Shown piece after piece: positions 30,621 to 41,507 of a stretch of DNA of 64,000 bases; the first letter of the stretch is position 1, and each line of letters begins with the position of its first letter. This DNA is from Ichthyophis bannanicus (taxonomy: Eukaryota; Chordata; Amphibia; Gymnophiona; Ichthyophiidae). Under the pieces are notes generated by a model. It searched no databases. It was not told the origin of the DNA and saw only the letters and a list, made by a program, of their open reading frames with translations. The DNA is taken from assembly GCA_033557465.1 (NCBI GenBank), contig CM066039.1, positions 399,485,440 to 399,549,439 on the forward strand, given 5' to 3'. Made by a program: the position numbers and the translations under genes.

Positions 30621-30677
30621 GAGCTGAAGTAGAGGAGGTGGTGTCTGAGCTGTATTCTGAAATAGTGGAGGTAGGGT
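30621..30677 (+). repeat. 57-bp direct repeat, left copy (second copy at 31275-31331)
   Basis: Begins GAGCTGAAGTAGAGGAGG and ends GGAGGTAGGGT. The right copy differs at only a few positions. It could be a long target-site duplication of the RT fragment or an older duplication of coiled-coil codons in L1 ORF1. Confidence 0.7.
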
Positions 30678-31274
30678 AGCTCATGATCATGGTGACTTCT
30701 CGGTGGCAGTATCTCTAGACCTATCTGCAGCTTTTGACCTGGTTGACCATTCCCTCCTTCTATCTCGCTTACATGAGGCTGGCCTCTGTAGTGCGGTATA
30801 TCATTGGTTCCACTCCTATCTCTCCTCCCTGTCCTGTGCTGTTCTCTCTCTGTCTGGTTTGATGATATACTCTGAGCCTTTTCCGTTGCTCTGCAGAGTG
30901 CCCCAAGGCTCCGTACTAGCACCTCTCCTTTTTAATATCTTCCTGGTACCACTCGCTCTTCTGGTACAACAATTTGGGATTTCTGCCTTTTACTATGCTG
31001 ATGACCTGGTTCTTCTATACCACACTTCCCCTCTCCATCCCAATCTCTCCCCCCTTGATTCCTGTCTTTCGGCTGTTACTGGTTGGCTCACCACTAATTG
31101 TTTGCACTTAAACTTGGCTAAAACCCTGGCTATCTGGTTTACTCACGGCAGTCCTCCCCCACTGGTGGCCCCCTCTTTCTCTGGCTCATCTATCCCTTTG
31201 GTTTCCTGTTTTCAGTATCTAGGTGTTCTCTTTGATTCTTATCTTTCCTTTCAAATGAATAAACATAAACATGT
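30678..31274 (+). mobile_element. L2-type RT fragment truncated at both ends
   Basis: Codes VSLDLSAAFDLVDHSLLLSR (motif A), RVPQGSVLAPLLFNIF (motif B), FYYADDLVLLYH (YADD, about 30990) and FQYLGVLFDSYLSFQ. It belongs to the L2 family seen at 37796-38680, not to L2-b. The 3' end has no stem-loop tail but an AATAAA at 31258-31263. It is bracketed by a 57-bp direct repeat (30621-30677 and 31275-31331). Confidence 0.78.
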
Positions 31275-31784
31275 GAGCTGAAATAGAGGAGGTGGTGTCT
31301 GAGCTGTGTTCTGAAATGATGGAGGTAGGGTGACATGTCAAAGTAATGAAGATGCAAATGGAGGAGGTGAGGGAAAGTGTGAGCGTTCTGAGATAAAATG
31401 TGGAGGACTTGGAGGCCATGAAGGAAGCTGTCGAACTGAAGTTGGAGGACCTGGGAAATCGCACCTGTAGGAATAATTTGAGAATTAAAGGTGTACCGAA
31501 GATGGAGGAGTTTCTGGACTGCATGAAGGTGGCACAAGAAATTTGTACTGAATATTGGCCACTAACACCAAAGGAGAAGAGGTCCCTGCTATTAAGGTGG
31601 AGAGAGCTTAAAGGGCTTTGGGCCCAGTAAGAAGAAAACAACCTTGGGATATAATTATATGTGTGCTTTACTATGTGATCAAAGACAAATAGCAGCTTTG
31701 ATAAGATCTGCTGGGCTATTTGTTATGGAAGGGGCAGAAGGTGGCAGTATATGCAGATTTAACCACAGCAACTCTTCAATGTTA

Positions 31785-32702
31785 TTTTATTTATTTATTT
31801 ATTTAACAGTTATTTCTATACCGCTCTTTCCCAAGTATCAAGTGCGGTTTACAGGGAACAATAAGTTATATGGTATGTGGTGTAGCATACCTAGTCGTTT
31901 TACATAGAACAGATGAAACTATTTACAAGTAACAATATAACATTTAAACAGGAATTTTGGAACCTATATACATTGTAGGTACTTGCAATTATATCATATA
32001 TGTATCAATATTTTAATGCATTAATTGTTTTAAATGTGACAAATCACATAAATATGAAGTTAGGAGACTCATCACCTGTATATATGTGTGGTATGGTTAA
32101 TTAATATGTGGTTATGTCATTATTTGTTATTTGTAATGAAATATGTAGTGTTATGGTATGCTTGTTAACCTGTGTCTCTTTGTGTATTCTGCTTTGGTAG
32201 TGTATTGTAGTGTAATGTGAATAAGTGAGTTTTTAATTTTTTTCTAATTTCCTTTATGTCTGATAGTAGACGAATGTTGTCAGGTAGATTATTCCAGAGG
32301 ATTGGTGCCGAGTGTGAGAAAGCCCTCTTGTTGGTTTGTTTTCTAGCTTTTGTGTAATCTTTTGGTATTGCTATAGTGTTTGTGTTTCTGCTCCTGTGTG
32401 ATCGTTTATCTTTTTCTACGCTAATGAGTGTATTGAGTGCAGATGGTGTTAGGTTATTTATAAGTTTAAATGTGGTGACAAGAATTTTGTATTTTATTCT
32501 GCTGTTAATAGGTAACCAATGAAGTTCAGCTAGAATCGGTTTGATATGTTCTATTGGGCTTATATTCATTATAATCCTTGCTGCTATGTTCTGAGTTATT
32601 TGTATCTTTTTAATATTTTGTTTTGTGATGCCGTTAAGGATTATATTTGCAAAATCAAAGTGTGGGGTTATGATAGCTTGAATTATGGTTATAAAATCTT
32701 GT
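31785..32702 (-). mobile_element. L2 3' end (minus strand) in L1-2
   Basis: Minus frame 32569-32165 has ELHWLPINSRIKYKI, KRAFSHSAPILWNNLPDNIR and RKKLKTHLFTLHYN, the L2 ORF2 C-terminus. The 3' stem-loop is at 31820-31848 (one mismatch in the stem), with an AAATA tail. It is 5' truncated at about 32702. Confidence 0.82.
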
Positions 32703-33379
32703 TGGAAAGCCTTTCAGGATTATACAGCAAGGATGTGGTAGGACAATATTCGCTACAAATGGCTCTACCCAAAGGCAAGCAACCAAACAGCTGGAACTGG
32801 TTGCGGCTATGAAAGAAGCAAGGGTGGTAGATGTGCCAGCACCAATGACAGCCTAGAAAGGGACTAAAGAAAGAAGCAGTGCATGGCAGTGGGTGGAGAG
32901 AAACAGGCAAAGAGAGATGGGATGAGGAGCTCTCCAGATACCTGAAGAACTGAATGTTTAAATCTGCCTTTATTACTCTTTATGATAATTTTCGAAAACT
33001 GCATGTTGGATCAGTTGGCAAGGTGATGATGGGAAAGGATAAGGGAGGGGTATACAAGAGGATGTGGGAGGGAGCAGTTTCAATATTGATTGAGGGGTCT
33101 GAATGATAATAAGGGTATAAAATGAGTGAGAGGTATGAGGTTTGGTGGGGGGATGGATGTAGGAGGAGATGGGTGGAAGGGGTTTGATGAGGTCTCTTCC
33201 GGCTGGGAGGCATAGCAGGTGCTGCTATGGAGTGAGGGAAAGGGCTGGGGTGGGAGGAGGTAGAAGGGGGGCAGGGGATTCTAGAAAGGGGAGGGTTTGT
33301 GAAGGTTGGGGTGGGAGATTCAAAATAGGAGGAGGACAGCAGGAGAAGGGGACAGGAATGGGGGATAATGGGGGTATGA

Positions 33380-33664
33380 GTAAAGGAATAAAGACTATGA
33401 CTCAATTTAAAAGGTTGAAGTTTGTGGCAAAAGCAGCGATCCCTGCCAAGAGCGAGCAGCCATATGAAAGCTTATATTATTTTAGTACAAGAAACCCATT
33501 TCAAGAGATCACAAGAAAACTGGCTATATAATGGATTTTATGATTATATCTGTTTCGCATCCAACAGGGAGAATGATAAGATAGGGAGAGTGGGTTGCTA
33601 GCAGAGGAGCAGGAGATATGCAGACAAATGGAGGGGCAGTTCATCTTTTGGAAAGGGACTGTGG
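33380..33664 (+). pseudogene. L1-2 ORF2 endonuclease start
   Basis: In pieces: KAYIILVQETHF-like codons (about 33475-33505, metal-binding Glu of QETHF), KRSQENWLYNGFYDYICFAS. It resumes at 35669 with LENTTLLLGSIYVPHS. Frame changes are present, and the catalytic C-terminal half and all of RT are missing. Confidence 0.62.
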
Positions 33665-35668
33665 AAACATAGAAATATGATGACAGAAAAAGACCACATG
33701 GCCTATCTAGTCTGTCCTTCCATATCAACAACTACAACAGTCCCCTTTTTTCCTTTAGAGATCCTCTGTGTTTGTCCCATGCTTTTTTGGATTCAGTTAC
33801 TGTCCTCATCTCTACCACCTCCACTGGGAGACTATTCCACGGATCCACCACTCTTTCCGTAAAGAAATATTTCCACATATCACTCCTGAATCTATCCCCC
33901 TTCACCCTCATCCCATGTCCCCTCGTAGCAGAACTTGCTTTCAATTGAAAGAGGCTCTCCCCCTGAACATTTATGCCATGGAGGTATTTAAACATCTCAA
34001 TTATATCACCTCTATCCGGCCTTTCCTCTAAGGTGTACATATTAAGATCCTTAAGTCTGTCCTCATATGCTTTATAATGAAGACCACTAACTATTTTAGT
34101 AGCCACCCTCTGCACCGACTCCATCCTGTTCACATCCTTTTGAAGGTGCGGTCTCCAGAATTGCACACTATACTCCAAATGAGGTTGCACCAAAGACTTA
34201 TACATAGGCACAATCACCTCCTTTTTTCTGCTAGCCATTCCTCCCGTATGCACCCAAGCATCCTTCTAGCTTTTGCCGTCAGTTTAGCTACTTTAAGATC
34301 ATCAGACACAACCACGCCTAGGTCCCGCTCTTCTTTAGTGGACAAAAGTACTTCACCCCCTATACTATATTGCTCCCTTGGATTGCTGCAGCCCAAATGC
34401 ATGACCTTACATTTTTTTAACATTAAATCCCAGCTGCCAAATTCTAGACCATTATTCAAGCTTAGCTAGATCCCTCCTCATGTTATCTACACTTTCCTGG
34501 GTGTCTATTGCAGATTTTGGTATCATCCGCAAAAAGGCAAACCTTACCCGACAGCCCTTCCGCTATATCACTAACAAAGATGTTAAAAAGAATCGGACCG
34601 AGGACAGATCTCTGGGGCACACCACTGGTAACATCCTTCTTCTCAGAGTGAGCTCCATTTACCTGTACTCTTTGTCACCTCCAACCCAACCAATTTCTAA
34701 CCCAAGCAGTAACTTTAGGGTCCATCCCTAGGGTGCTCAGTTTGTTTATAAGTCGCCTGTGAGGGAACAGTGTCAAAGGCTTTACTGAAATCTAAATACA
34801 CCACATCTAGGGCTCTCCCTCGGTCCAACTCCCTGGTCACCCAGTCAAAGAAATCAATCAGATTTGTCTGACAAGACCTGCCTCTGGTGAATCCATGCTA
34901 CCTCGGATCCTGTAATCCGCTGGACTCCAGAAACCTCACTATTTTCTCTTTCAGCAGCATTTCCAATAATTTACTTACCACTGAAGTTAAACTAACCAGC
35001 CTGTAGTTTTCAACCACATCCTTACTTCCGCTTTTGTGTAAAGGCTCCACATGAGCCTCTCTTCAGTCATTTGGCACCACTCCCGACTCCAACAAGGCAT
35101 TGAAAAGGTCAGTCAGTGGAGCTGCTAGAACGTCCCCAAGTTCCCTCAGTATTCTAGGGTGTATCCCATCCGGTCCCATCTCTTTGTCTACTTTAAGTTG
35201 AGCTAGTTTCTCACGAATATGTCTTCTGAAAATTGTTCAAGATGTCCCTCGCTTCTGTTCCTGTTTGTTGGTGTTTTCTGAGGTCCTGCTCCTGGTTCTT
35301 CATCTGTGAGCACAGAACAGAAATATTTATTAAGCAATTCCGCTTTATCCTCATCAGCTTCTACATATTCCTCCCCTTCACCCTTGAGTCTGACAATACC
35401 ACTTTTGCCCTTCCTCTTTTCACTAACATATCTGAAAAATGTCTTATCCCCCCATTTTATTGCATTGGCTATTTCCTCCTCTTTTTGAATCTTTGCTTTC
35501 CTGACTGCTAGCTTCTTTAAGTTTTTCCAAATATAGATGCCTGTCTTCCTCTCTCTGTGATCTCTTGTATTTCATGAAGGCTTCTCTCTTTTTCTTCACT
35601 TTTTCAGTTACTTCTTTCAAAAGTCATAGCGGTCTCCTTTTCCTTTTACCTTTATTTATCATTTTAAC
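33665..35668 (-). mobile_element. CR1 family 3 (minus strand) in L1-2, RT to 3' end
   Basis: On the minus strand from about 35660: linker, decayed RT (RRLINKLSTLGMDPK at about 34750, SVLGPILFNIFVSDIAEGL, FADDTKICN at about 34530), then HLGCSNPREQYSIGGEV, the frame 34253-33732 (MFKYLHGINVQGESLFQLK; FFTERVVDPWNSLPVEVVE) and the 3' end at about 33665 with TATTTCTATGTTTC. 5' truncated with no endonuclease. Many stops in the RT. Confidence 0.8.
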
Positions 35669-36790
35669 AAAAAGGTTGGAGAATACGACCCTATTGCTAG
35701 GAAGCATTTATGTGCCCCATTCTAAATAGGGGGATTTTTTGATAAGTTATTAGACAAGACGAGGAAATTTAATGATGAACCAGTGACGATCAACCCCCCA
35801 CTGGATAATTCTGGGAGGGGGGGAGGGTGAAACTAAGAGGGTTTCCTTAGGTTGAAAAGATTGATGAGTGGACACGAGAATTAGGGGAAGTTATAGAGGT
35901 GCAGGATATCCAGGCAGCTTTTGAAGGCATTCCGAGAACCACTGGCTGTGTCAAGGATAGAGATATGCAATACAAAATAATTTGGAGAATTTATTATGCG
36001 CCGAATAGGGCATTTCGGGCGGGGTGTGCAATTACTTCTGAGTGTCCGCATTGTGGGTCTGAGGGAGCGAACTTGGGACATATGTTTTGGAGCTGTCCTA
36101 ATCTTGTTCAGTATTGGCGAAGGGTGTTTAATAGTATAGGGGATATATTAGCGATTAAGATGGTAATGACTGCTCGGACAGCGGTATTAGGATTGGTCTC
36201 AGGACTGGAGTTGGCGGGCGGAGAGCAGAAGAAATGGGTAGGGAAGTTATTACTGGTGGCACGATGCTTAGTACTTAAACACTGGATAATACCGCAATGT
36301 CCGGGGGTTAAACAATGGGAGAAGGCAGTTTGGCACTTGTTAACAATAGAACATGTTGGTGCATGAATGTGTGGGAATCTGCAACCAGCTTTTTTGGCAG
36401 AATGGGGACCATATATTGACAGGTTATCTCCCAGGGATAGGGGTCGGATCCTTAACATCTTATAACAATGGGAATGGACTTTAGGCGAATGGTTATTTGA
36501 GCAGTGAAGCTATGGACTAATAATAATAATAATCATTAATGTTTGATAGATTAGAGAGGAGAGGGGAGGGGAGTTGGGTGGGGGGGAGGGGGGAAGGAGG
36601 GGGTGAAGTATTGACAGAAGAAGATGGTGAAGAGGCGGAGGGGGAGAGGGTAGTAAAAGGAAAATTGTGATATCCAGAATTGATACTGTTTTACAATGTG
36701 TTTATCTGAGGATTTGTTATATATGAGTGTTTAATACAGTGCAAATAATGTGTTTTTGACTGTGAATGCAAATAAAAATGATTTACACTA
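35669..36790 (+). pseudogene. L1-2 ORF2 C-terminus and 3' UTR
   Basis: The frame 35899-36366 (155 codons) carries an L1 ORF2 C-terminal domain with CPHCGSEGANLGHMFWSCPN, a Cys/His motif at about 36044-36100. RT is lacking, since the sequence goes from endonuclease codons (35669-35850) straight to this region. The 3' UTR is purine-rich, with AATAAAAATG at about 36770. Confidence 0.72.
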
Positions 36791-37724
36791 AACTAGATAA
36801 TAGAGGAAAGCTGACAGTCCCCAAGAGCGCATGGTTCAGAAGGATGTATCCTTGAAGGATACTAGCAACAGAGGGAAGTTAGGGCGTCCCGAGAGAGAGG
36901 TTCTAATAAAGATAAAAGTAACCCAGATGCCCCTAGGAACAGAGCAGACAGATTCCAAATTACCCCTATCCACTGATAACCAGATTAGTATGAATAAATA
37001 TAACCTCTAAAATGTCTGTATGCAAATGTTAGAAGTCTAAAAAATAAGATGTGAGAGTTAGAATATATAACACAATGTAAGGTTAGATATAGTTAACATC
37101 TCAAAGACCTAGTGGAAGGAGGACAACCAATGGAACACTGTGATATCTGGGTAGATCAAGTTGGTGGACGGGTTGCACTCTGTGTTAGAGAGGGCATTGA
37201 GTCACACAGGTTTAAAGTTTTGCAGGAAACAAAATATACTGTAGAACAGTGGTTCCCAAACTTGTGGTCAGGGACCCCAAATGGGGTCACATCATCAGCG
37301 GATGGAGTCACAGAAACATGGCCATTTAATCTCTTCTCTTGTTCTTTACTGGGACCTATGCCAAGTAGTGGCAGTCACCAGTCAGCATGTGGCCTGTGAG
37401 CCAGTGAACATTCATAGGCCCTTGCCCCCACCTGGCTAAGCTTCCTGTTCAACTGAAAAACCATGCTGAGTACTAGGGTCTGTAAACACACACTGACACA
37501 AAGCACCTGTGCTGACTACCACTGCTTTAGATGAGTGGAGGGAGAGGAAGGAGGCTGGAAACCTGCTATTTTGATTTCACCATCATGTGGGGTCATGTGA
37601 ATTTTCAGTTGCTAAAATGGGGTCATATGGGATAAAAGTTTGGAAAGCACTGCTGTAGAATCTCTATGGATAGAAATTCCATGTAAAAAGGGGAAGGCGA
37701 TGGCAGTGGGGGTGTACTACCAAC
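36791..37724 (+). mobile_element. CR1 family 2, start of ORF2 endonuclease, split by a hAT element
   Basis: Reads ANVRSLKNK-like codons at 37023, a WKEDNQWN-like block at 37110-37135, GGRVALCVREGIESHRFKV (37160-37225) and, after the hAT insertion, SLWIEIPCKKGKAMAVGVYY (37660-37720). The metal-binding Glu block is decayed. At 37725 it is cut by the composite insertion. Confidence 0.7.
37247..37652. mobile_element. Non-autonomous hAT element (406 bp)
   Basis: Inverted ends CAGTGGTTCCCAAACTT and, at the right, AAGTTTGGAAAGCACTG. An exact 8-bp target duplication CTGTAGAA lies at 37239-37246 and 37653-37660. No coding sequence. Typical of hAT/Charlie-type MITEs. Confidence 0.9.
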
Positions 37725-37795
37725 CAGGGGCGGCCCAAAGGGGGTGCGAGGCCATGTGCGGAGATTAATTGCGGGGCCTCATTTGCATAAGGAAC

Positions 37796-38680
37796 TCCTT
37801 GTCTTTTCCCCTAATGCCTCCCCTCCTCCTTCCCCTTTCTCAATCTCTGTGGATAACTCTGTTATCCTTCCTGTCTCTTTGGCACGGAACCTTGGTGTTA
37901 TCTTTGACTCATCTCTCTCCTTCTCTTTACATATCCAAAACATTGCTAAAACATGCCGTTTCTTTCTTTACAATATCTCCAAGATTCACCCTTTTCTCTC
38001 TGATAACACTACTAAACTGATTGTCCACTCTTTAATCACCTCCTGCCTTGATTATTGTAACCTTCTCCTTGCTGGCCTCCCTGCTAACCACCTCTTTCCT
38101 CTCCAGTCTATTCAACATTCTGCAGCTCCGTCAGTCTCGTTTTTCACACATTACTCCTCTTCTCATGTCACTTCACTGGCTCCCTATCCACTTCCGTATC
38201 CAGTTCAAACTCCTCCTTCTAACCTATAAATGTATTCATTCTTCTGCCCCTCATTACCTTTCATCCCTCATCTCTACCTACACCCCCTCTCGCCTACTCC
38301 ACTCATCTAATTGTCTTTATTTAGCTATGCCTTTTACTCGTACTGCTAATTCTAGACTTCGCTCCTTTCAACTGGCTGCACCCTTTTCCTGGAATTCTCT
38401 ACCTGTCTCTGTCCGCCAAGCCTCCTCCCTGGCCATCTTCAAATCCAAATTGAAATCCCATTTCTTCACTATTGCTTTTTGTTCCTAACTCATCCTTTCT
38501 TGTTCTCTCCATAAACATTTATTCTTGTCTTGTTAATTGTTATTTGTATTATCTAATTTATTTCATATTTTGTCTTGACTAGATAGTGAGCTCTAGGGCA
38601 GGGACTGTCTCTTTTTATGTTTGTACAGCGCTTCGTATGTTGCAGCGCTTTATAAATGCTTAGTAATAATAATAATAATA
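37796..38680 (+). mobile_element. L2 family 2, 3' end
   Basis: Frames give LARNLGVIFDSSLSFSLHI, then LDYCNLLLAGLP (other frame), LHWLPIHFRIQFKLLLLTYK and WNSLPVSVRQASSLAIFKSK. The 3' end has the stem AGCGCT/AGCGCT (38628-38651) and an AAT repeat. A 7-bp AAGGAAC duplication is at 37789-37795 and 38680-38686. Confidence 0.82.
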
Positions 38681-38686
38681 AGGAAC

Positions 38687-39360
38687 ATCATTTGTATAAA
38701 TATTTGCATAATACTAACATGCGCTTTTAGTAAACATGCCTCTTAATGAGTGTCTGGATAATGAAAGACTAACAGATTTCTACATTACTATATTGCAGTG
38801 ACAACCGCCAGGCCCATTAGGAAGCACTATAAACACTGACCATTTAGAACCCATAGCAAATCCACCCTATCATAACAGCACTACCAGGACTCACAAAACA
38901 CCAAACCCTACCTATCAAAAGGCAACACTGCAGATATTAAACCAATACATCTCACTGGGGGAAAGAGAACAAGTGGAACTGTCAAATAGAAACTACATGA
39001 ACAGAATATCTCAGCTCGGTTACACATGCAGAATATAGACCATCACCACACAAAGAACAAGGGATCATAATTTAGAAATAGGAAGATATTAATTAAACTA
39101 GGAACCCCAAAAGCCAAACATGAAATGTACAAAACTGGAGAAATAAAACCTATAAAGTAATTTCCTCTTGCACTAAACAAAAATGCAAAAATGTTAGCAA
39201 TACCCAGACCAGACATATTCCATTTAATAAATTCAAAATATAAAGTATTTTTCTACCTTTTTTGGGGTATTTTATTTTTCAGTTGCAATTGCTCCAGTCA
39301 CTTTCTTCTGATTTCTTCGTGTCTTCTGCGAGCTATCCATTTATCCATTTCTCCTTTCTT
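38687..39360. other. Unassigned AT-rich DNA
   Basis: No ORF over 60 codons with recognisable content and no terminal repeats seen. Probably the body of the composite insertion. Confidence 0.4.
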
Positions 39361-39364
39361 CTCT

Positions 39365-39505
39365 TTTATTTATTTATTTAATTTCTTATATACCGCGCTC
39401 TTCAGTATCAGTGCGGTTTACATCGAACAAAACTGTTCAGTGCAGAATATCTGTACTGGACTTACAATATAACAGTTATCAAAAGTACAGCTAGATTTAG
39501 ATTTT
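39365..39505 (-). mobile_element. L2 tail fragment (minus strand)
   Basis: On the minus strand the stem-loop ACCGCACT...AGCGCGGT (39417 to 39392) is followed by an AAATA-rich tail at 39365-39381. Only about 140 bp. Confidence 0.7.
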
Positions 39506-39992
39506 TTCCATTCTCTCTCTATATCTGCTTTAACTTACTGATCGTTTCCCTTTTGCTCTTTCTCCCATTTCTTTGCTTATTCCTTTATCATCCACTCAGA
39601 TTTCACCCTTCCATTCTCAATCCCCACTTACTCTGTCAAGTCCCAGTCCATCATAGATTTTCTTCCCTCCCACACAAAATATCTTTTCCCCTCCCATTCT
39701 CATTCCCCATCCCCATACCCTTCTAGTCCTCTACCCAAAATCAGCTCCCTTATAGTTCTAGATCCACCCAGTATCTGCTCCCTTCTAGTCCCATTCTCCT
39801 ATGCCCCCACATCAGCTCATTTCCAGTCCTATCCCCCCATATGCTCTTTTCCAGTTCCATTCCAGCCCCCCATCAGCCCATTTCCACTCCAAGCTCCCAC
39901 ATCAGCCAATTTCCAGCCCTATTCCAACTCCCATCAGCCCACTTCCAGTCCTGTTCCAGCCCCCATCAGCCCATTTCCAGTCCTATTCCCCC

Positions 39993-41507
39993 ATCATCAT
40001 ATCACACAAAAACAGGGGAATTAGAAGCCCTTATTGCTTAAATAATTTACAGCAAAAATCTGAATTTTTTTGTCGGAGAGGCCAACCAAGCAGAAGGAAG
40101 CACTCCTAGTGCCGTTGTAGCCCGTCCATTTTATTAATTAAAACATTAAATTTATGTTGTCAAAAAAGCCATAGAAGGCAGTACTTAGCTGAATAAGAAA
40201 GGCTGCATAGTAAAGTAGCGGAAGGACGACGTGACACGTTTCGGGGAATCGAAGAACTTTATATCCCCTGCTTCAGGTCAAAAACCGCTGTTCAAAATAA
40301 CCTCAGCACTTTAAAGCCAAAAAACAGCAACCGGCTTTATTTAAAAGGAGCAGCCTCAAAGACTTCCGCTAAAGTGCCAGGTGATCATATCAGCTGATGC
40401 AACAGGAACCAATCACAGGTACATAGGGAGGGTTCATAGCTTACAGCTCCACCCCCTAGAGCCACCGATTGATAAAAATGGAAAAACTTTGAAAAGAAAC
40501 TGTATGCCAGTCAACTTGCATATTCAGTCCCTTTGGACTAACAGATTCCAGGCAAAAAATCCATCTCTGCTCCAGATTTTGAAGTGCCTGAAGACGATTT
40601 CCACCGCGAGGGTGAACAGGTATGAAATCCAAAATCCGCCAAGTCAGATCATGAGAATTATGAGCCATCTGGGAGCAGTGCTCTACCATCGGAGCAGTGA
40701 GGGTCTTTGTTCGCAGCCTTGAGGCATGCTCGGCCAAACATATTTTAAAGGGGCGCGAAGTGCGGCCAATATAGTACAGGGAGCAAGGGCAAACAATCAA
40801 ATATACAACAAAACTGGTTGTACAAGTCGTCTGCCAACACGATCGGTAGACAGTAGATGTATGGCTGTCCATCCAAGTTACTCCAGAAATAGTATTGGAA
40901 CAGTATGCACAGGACCCACAAGGAAAATGACCCGGAGAAGTGTGTAATGTAGGAGGACTGTCAACCTCAGCTGTAGTATGTACCAAGCGATCCCGGAGAT
41001 TGGCTCGTCGGGAATACGCTATCCGGAGCTGACCCCGGAAACAAGCATGTAAGCTAAGGACGGGCCAAAACCGATGTAAGATTTTCATAACGGTGAATGA
41101 GCCTTTCATATAGGGAAAAATGCCCGTAATTTTGTCCTGCAAAGGCATAGGGGTCCTAGTGCAAAATAACCACTCCCTGGGGCAATGTAAGGCTCGTTTA
41201 TAAGCTCGGGAAACCAGTCGAGATGGATACCCACGTAACAATAAACGTCGACTAAGATCCTCAGCATGTTCCTTAAAATCAAGCAGATTAGTGCAGTTTC
41301 GGCGTAGCCGTAGAAACTGGCCAAAGGGTAAACCCCTCTTCAAAGCAGGTGGATGAAAACTATCATAACGAAGTAGAGTATTCCTTTGAACTGGTTTTCG
41401 GAACAAGGAGGTAACAAATCCAGAGGGAGACAGCTTCACTGTGATATCTAAAAATTTAATTGACTGGGTTTCAATTTGGGCCGTAAATTGAATGTTGGTT
41501 TTAAATG
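39993..41507 (-). mobile_element. Penelope-like element (minus strand), 5' truncated
   Basis: Contains the end of RT and a GIY-YIG endonuclease (ORF 41439-40456), then a 3' region (40455-39993) with CGAAACGTGTCACGTCG and CCTGAAGCAGG, sequences usual near Penelope ends. It is inserted within the minisatellite; TATTCCCCCATCA is present on both sides, but the repeat itself could give that. Confidence 0.85.
40456..41439 (-). CDS. Penelope-like RT end plus GIY-YIG endonuclease
   Basis: 327 open codons. Residues 1-130 match the thumb-like end of Penelope RT (SLFRKPVQRNTLLRYDSFHP; LKRGLPFGQFLRLRRNC). The catalytic YADD part is upstream and missing. Residues 174-180 are a Cys cluster (CGSCAYC). Residues about 211-300 form the GIY-YIG domain: VVYLIVC, then LYYIGRTSRPFKICLAEH with the YIG-R core (222-226), and E290 (NLEQRWI) in the catalytic Glu position. 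The usual Arg after RPFK is changed (KICL). No stop occurs inside, so the copy may be young although truncated. Confidence 0.85.
   Translation of the reverse strand: MKLSPSGFVTSLFRKPVQRNTLLRYDSFHPPALKRGLPFGQFLRLRRNCTNLLDFKEHAEDLSRRLLLRGYPSRLVSRAYKRALHCPREWLFCTRTPMPLQDKITGIFPYMKGSFTVMKILHRFWPVLSLHACFRGQLRIAYSRRANLRDRLVHTTAEVDSPPTLHTSPGHFPCGSCAYCSNTISGVTWMDSHTSTVYRSCWQTTCTTSFVVYLIVCPCSLYYIGRTSRPFKICLAEHASRLRTKTLTAPMVEHCSQMAHNSHDLTWRILDFIPVHPRGGNRLQALQNLEQRWIFCLESVSPKGLNMQVDWHTVSFQSFSIFINRWL

Larger units (their letters stand above)
30590..33000 (+). pseudogene. L1-2 ORF1, interrupted twice
   Basis: Coiled-coil codons (AEVEEVVSEL...) at 30621-30677 are repeated at 31275. Then MKEAVELKLEDLGNRTCRNN, LRIKGVPKMEEFLDCM (about 31480) and CTEYWPLTPKEKR follow, up to DLTTATLQ at 31784. 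Beyond the L2 tail it goes on with FQDYTARM..DNIRYKW (about 32712-32770). The homology with L1-1 ORF1 is clear in the last part. Stops and frame changes throughout. Confidence 0.68.
30269..36790 (+). mobile_element. L1-2: L1-like LINE split by three insertions
   Basis: The L1 pieces are 30269-30677, 31275-31784, 32703-33664 and 35669-36790. In order they hold a 5' region, ORF1, the ORF2 endonuclease start and, after an internal deletion at about 35850 that removes RT, the ORF2 C-terminus and 3' UTR. Insertions: an L2 RT fragment, an L2 tail (minus) and a CR1 (minus). 33120-33390 and 36540-36660 are purine-rich non-coding parts. Confidence 0.78.
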
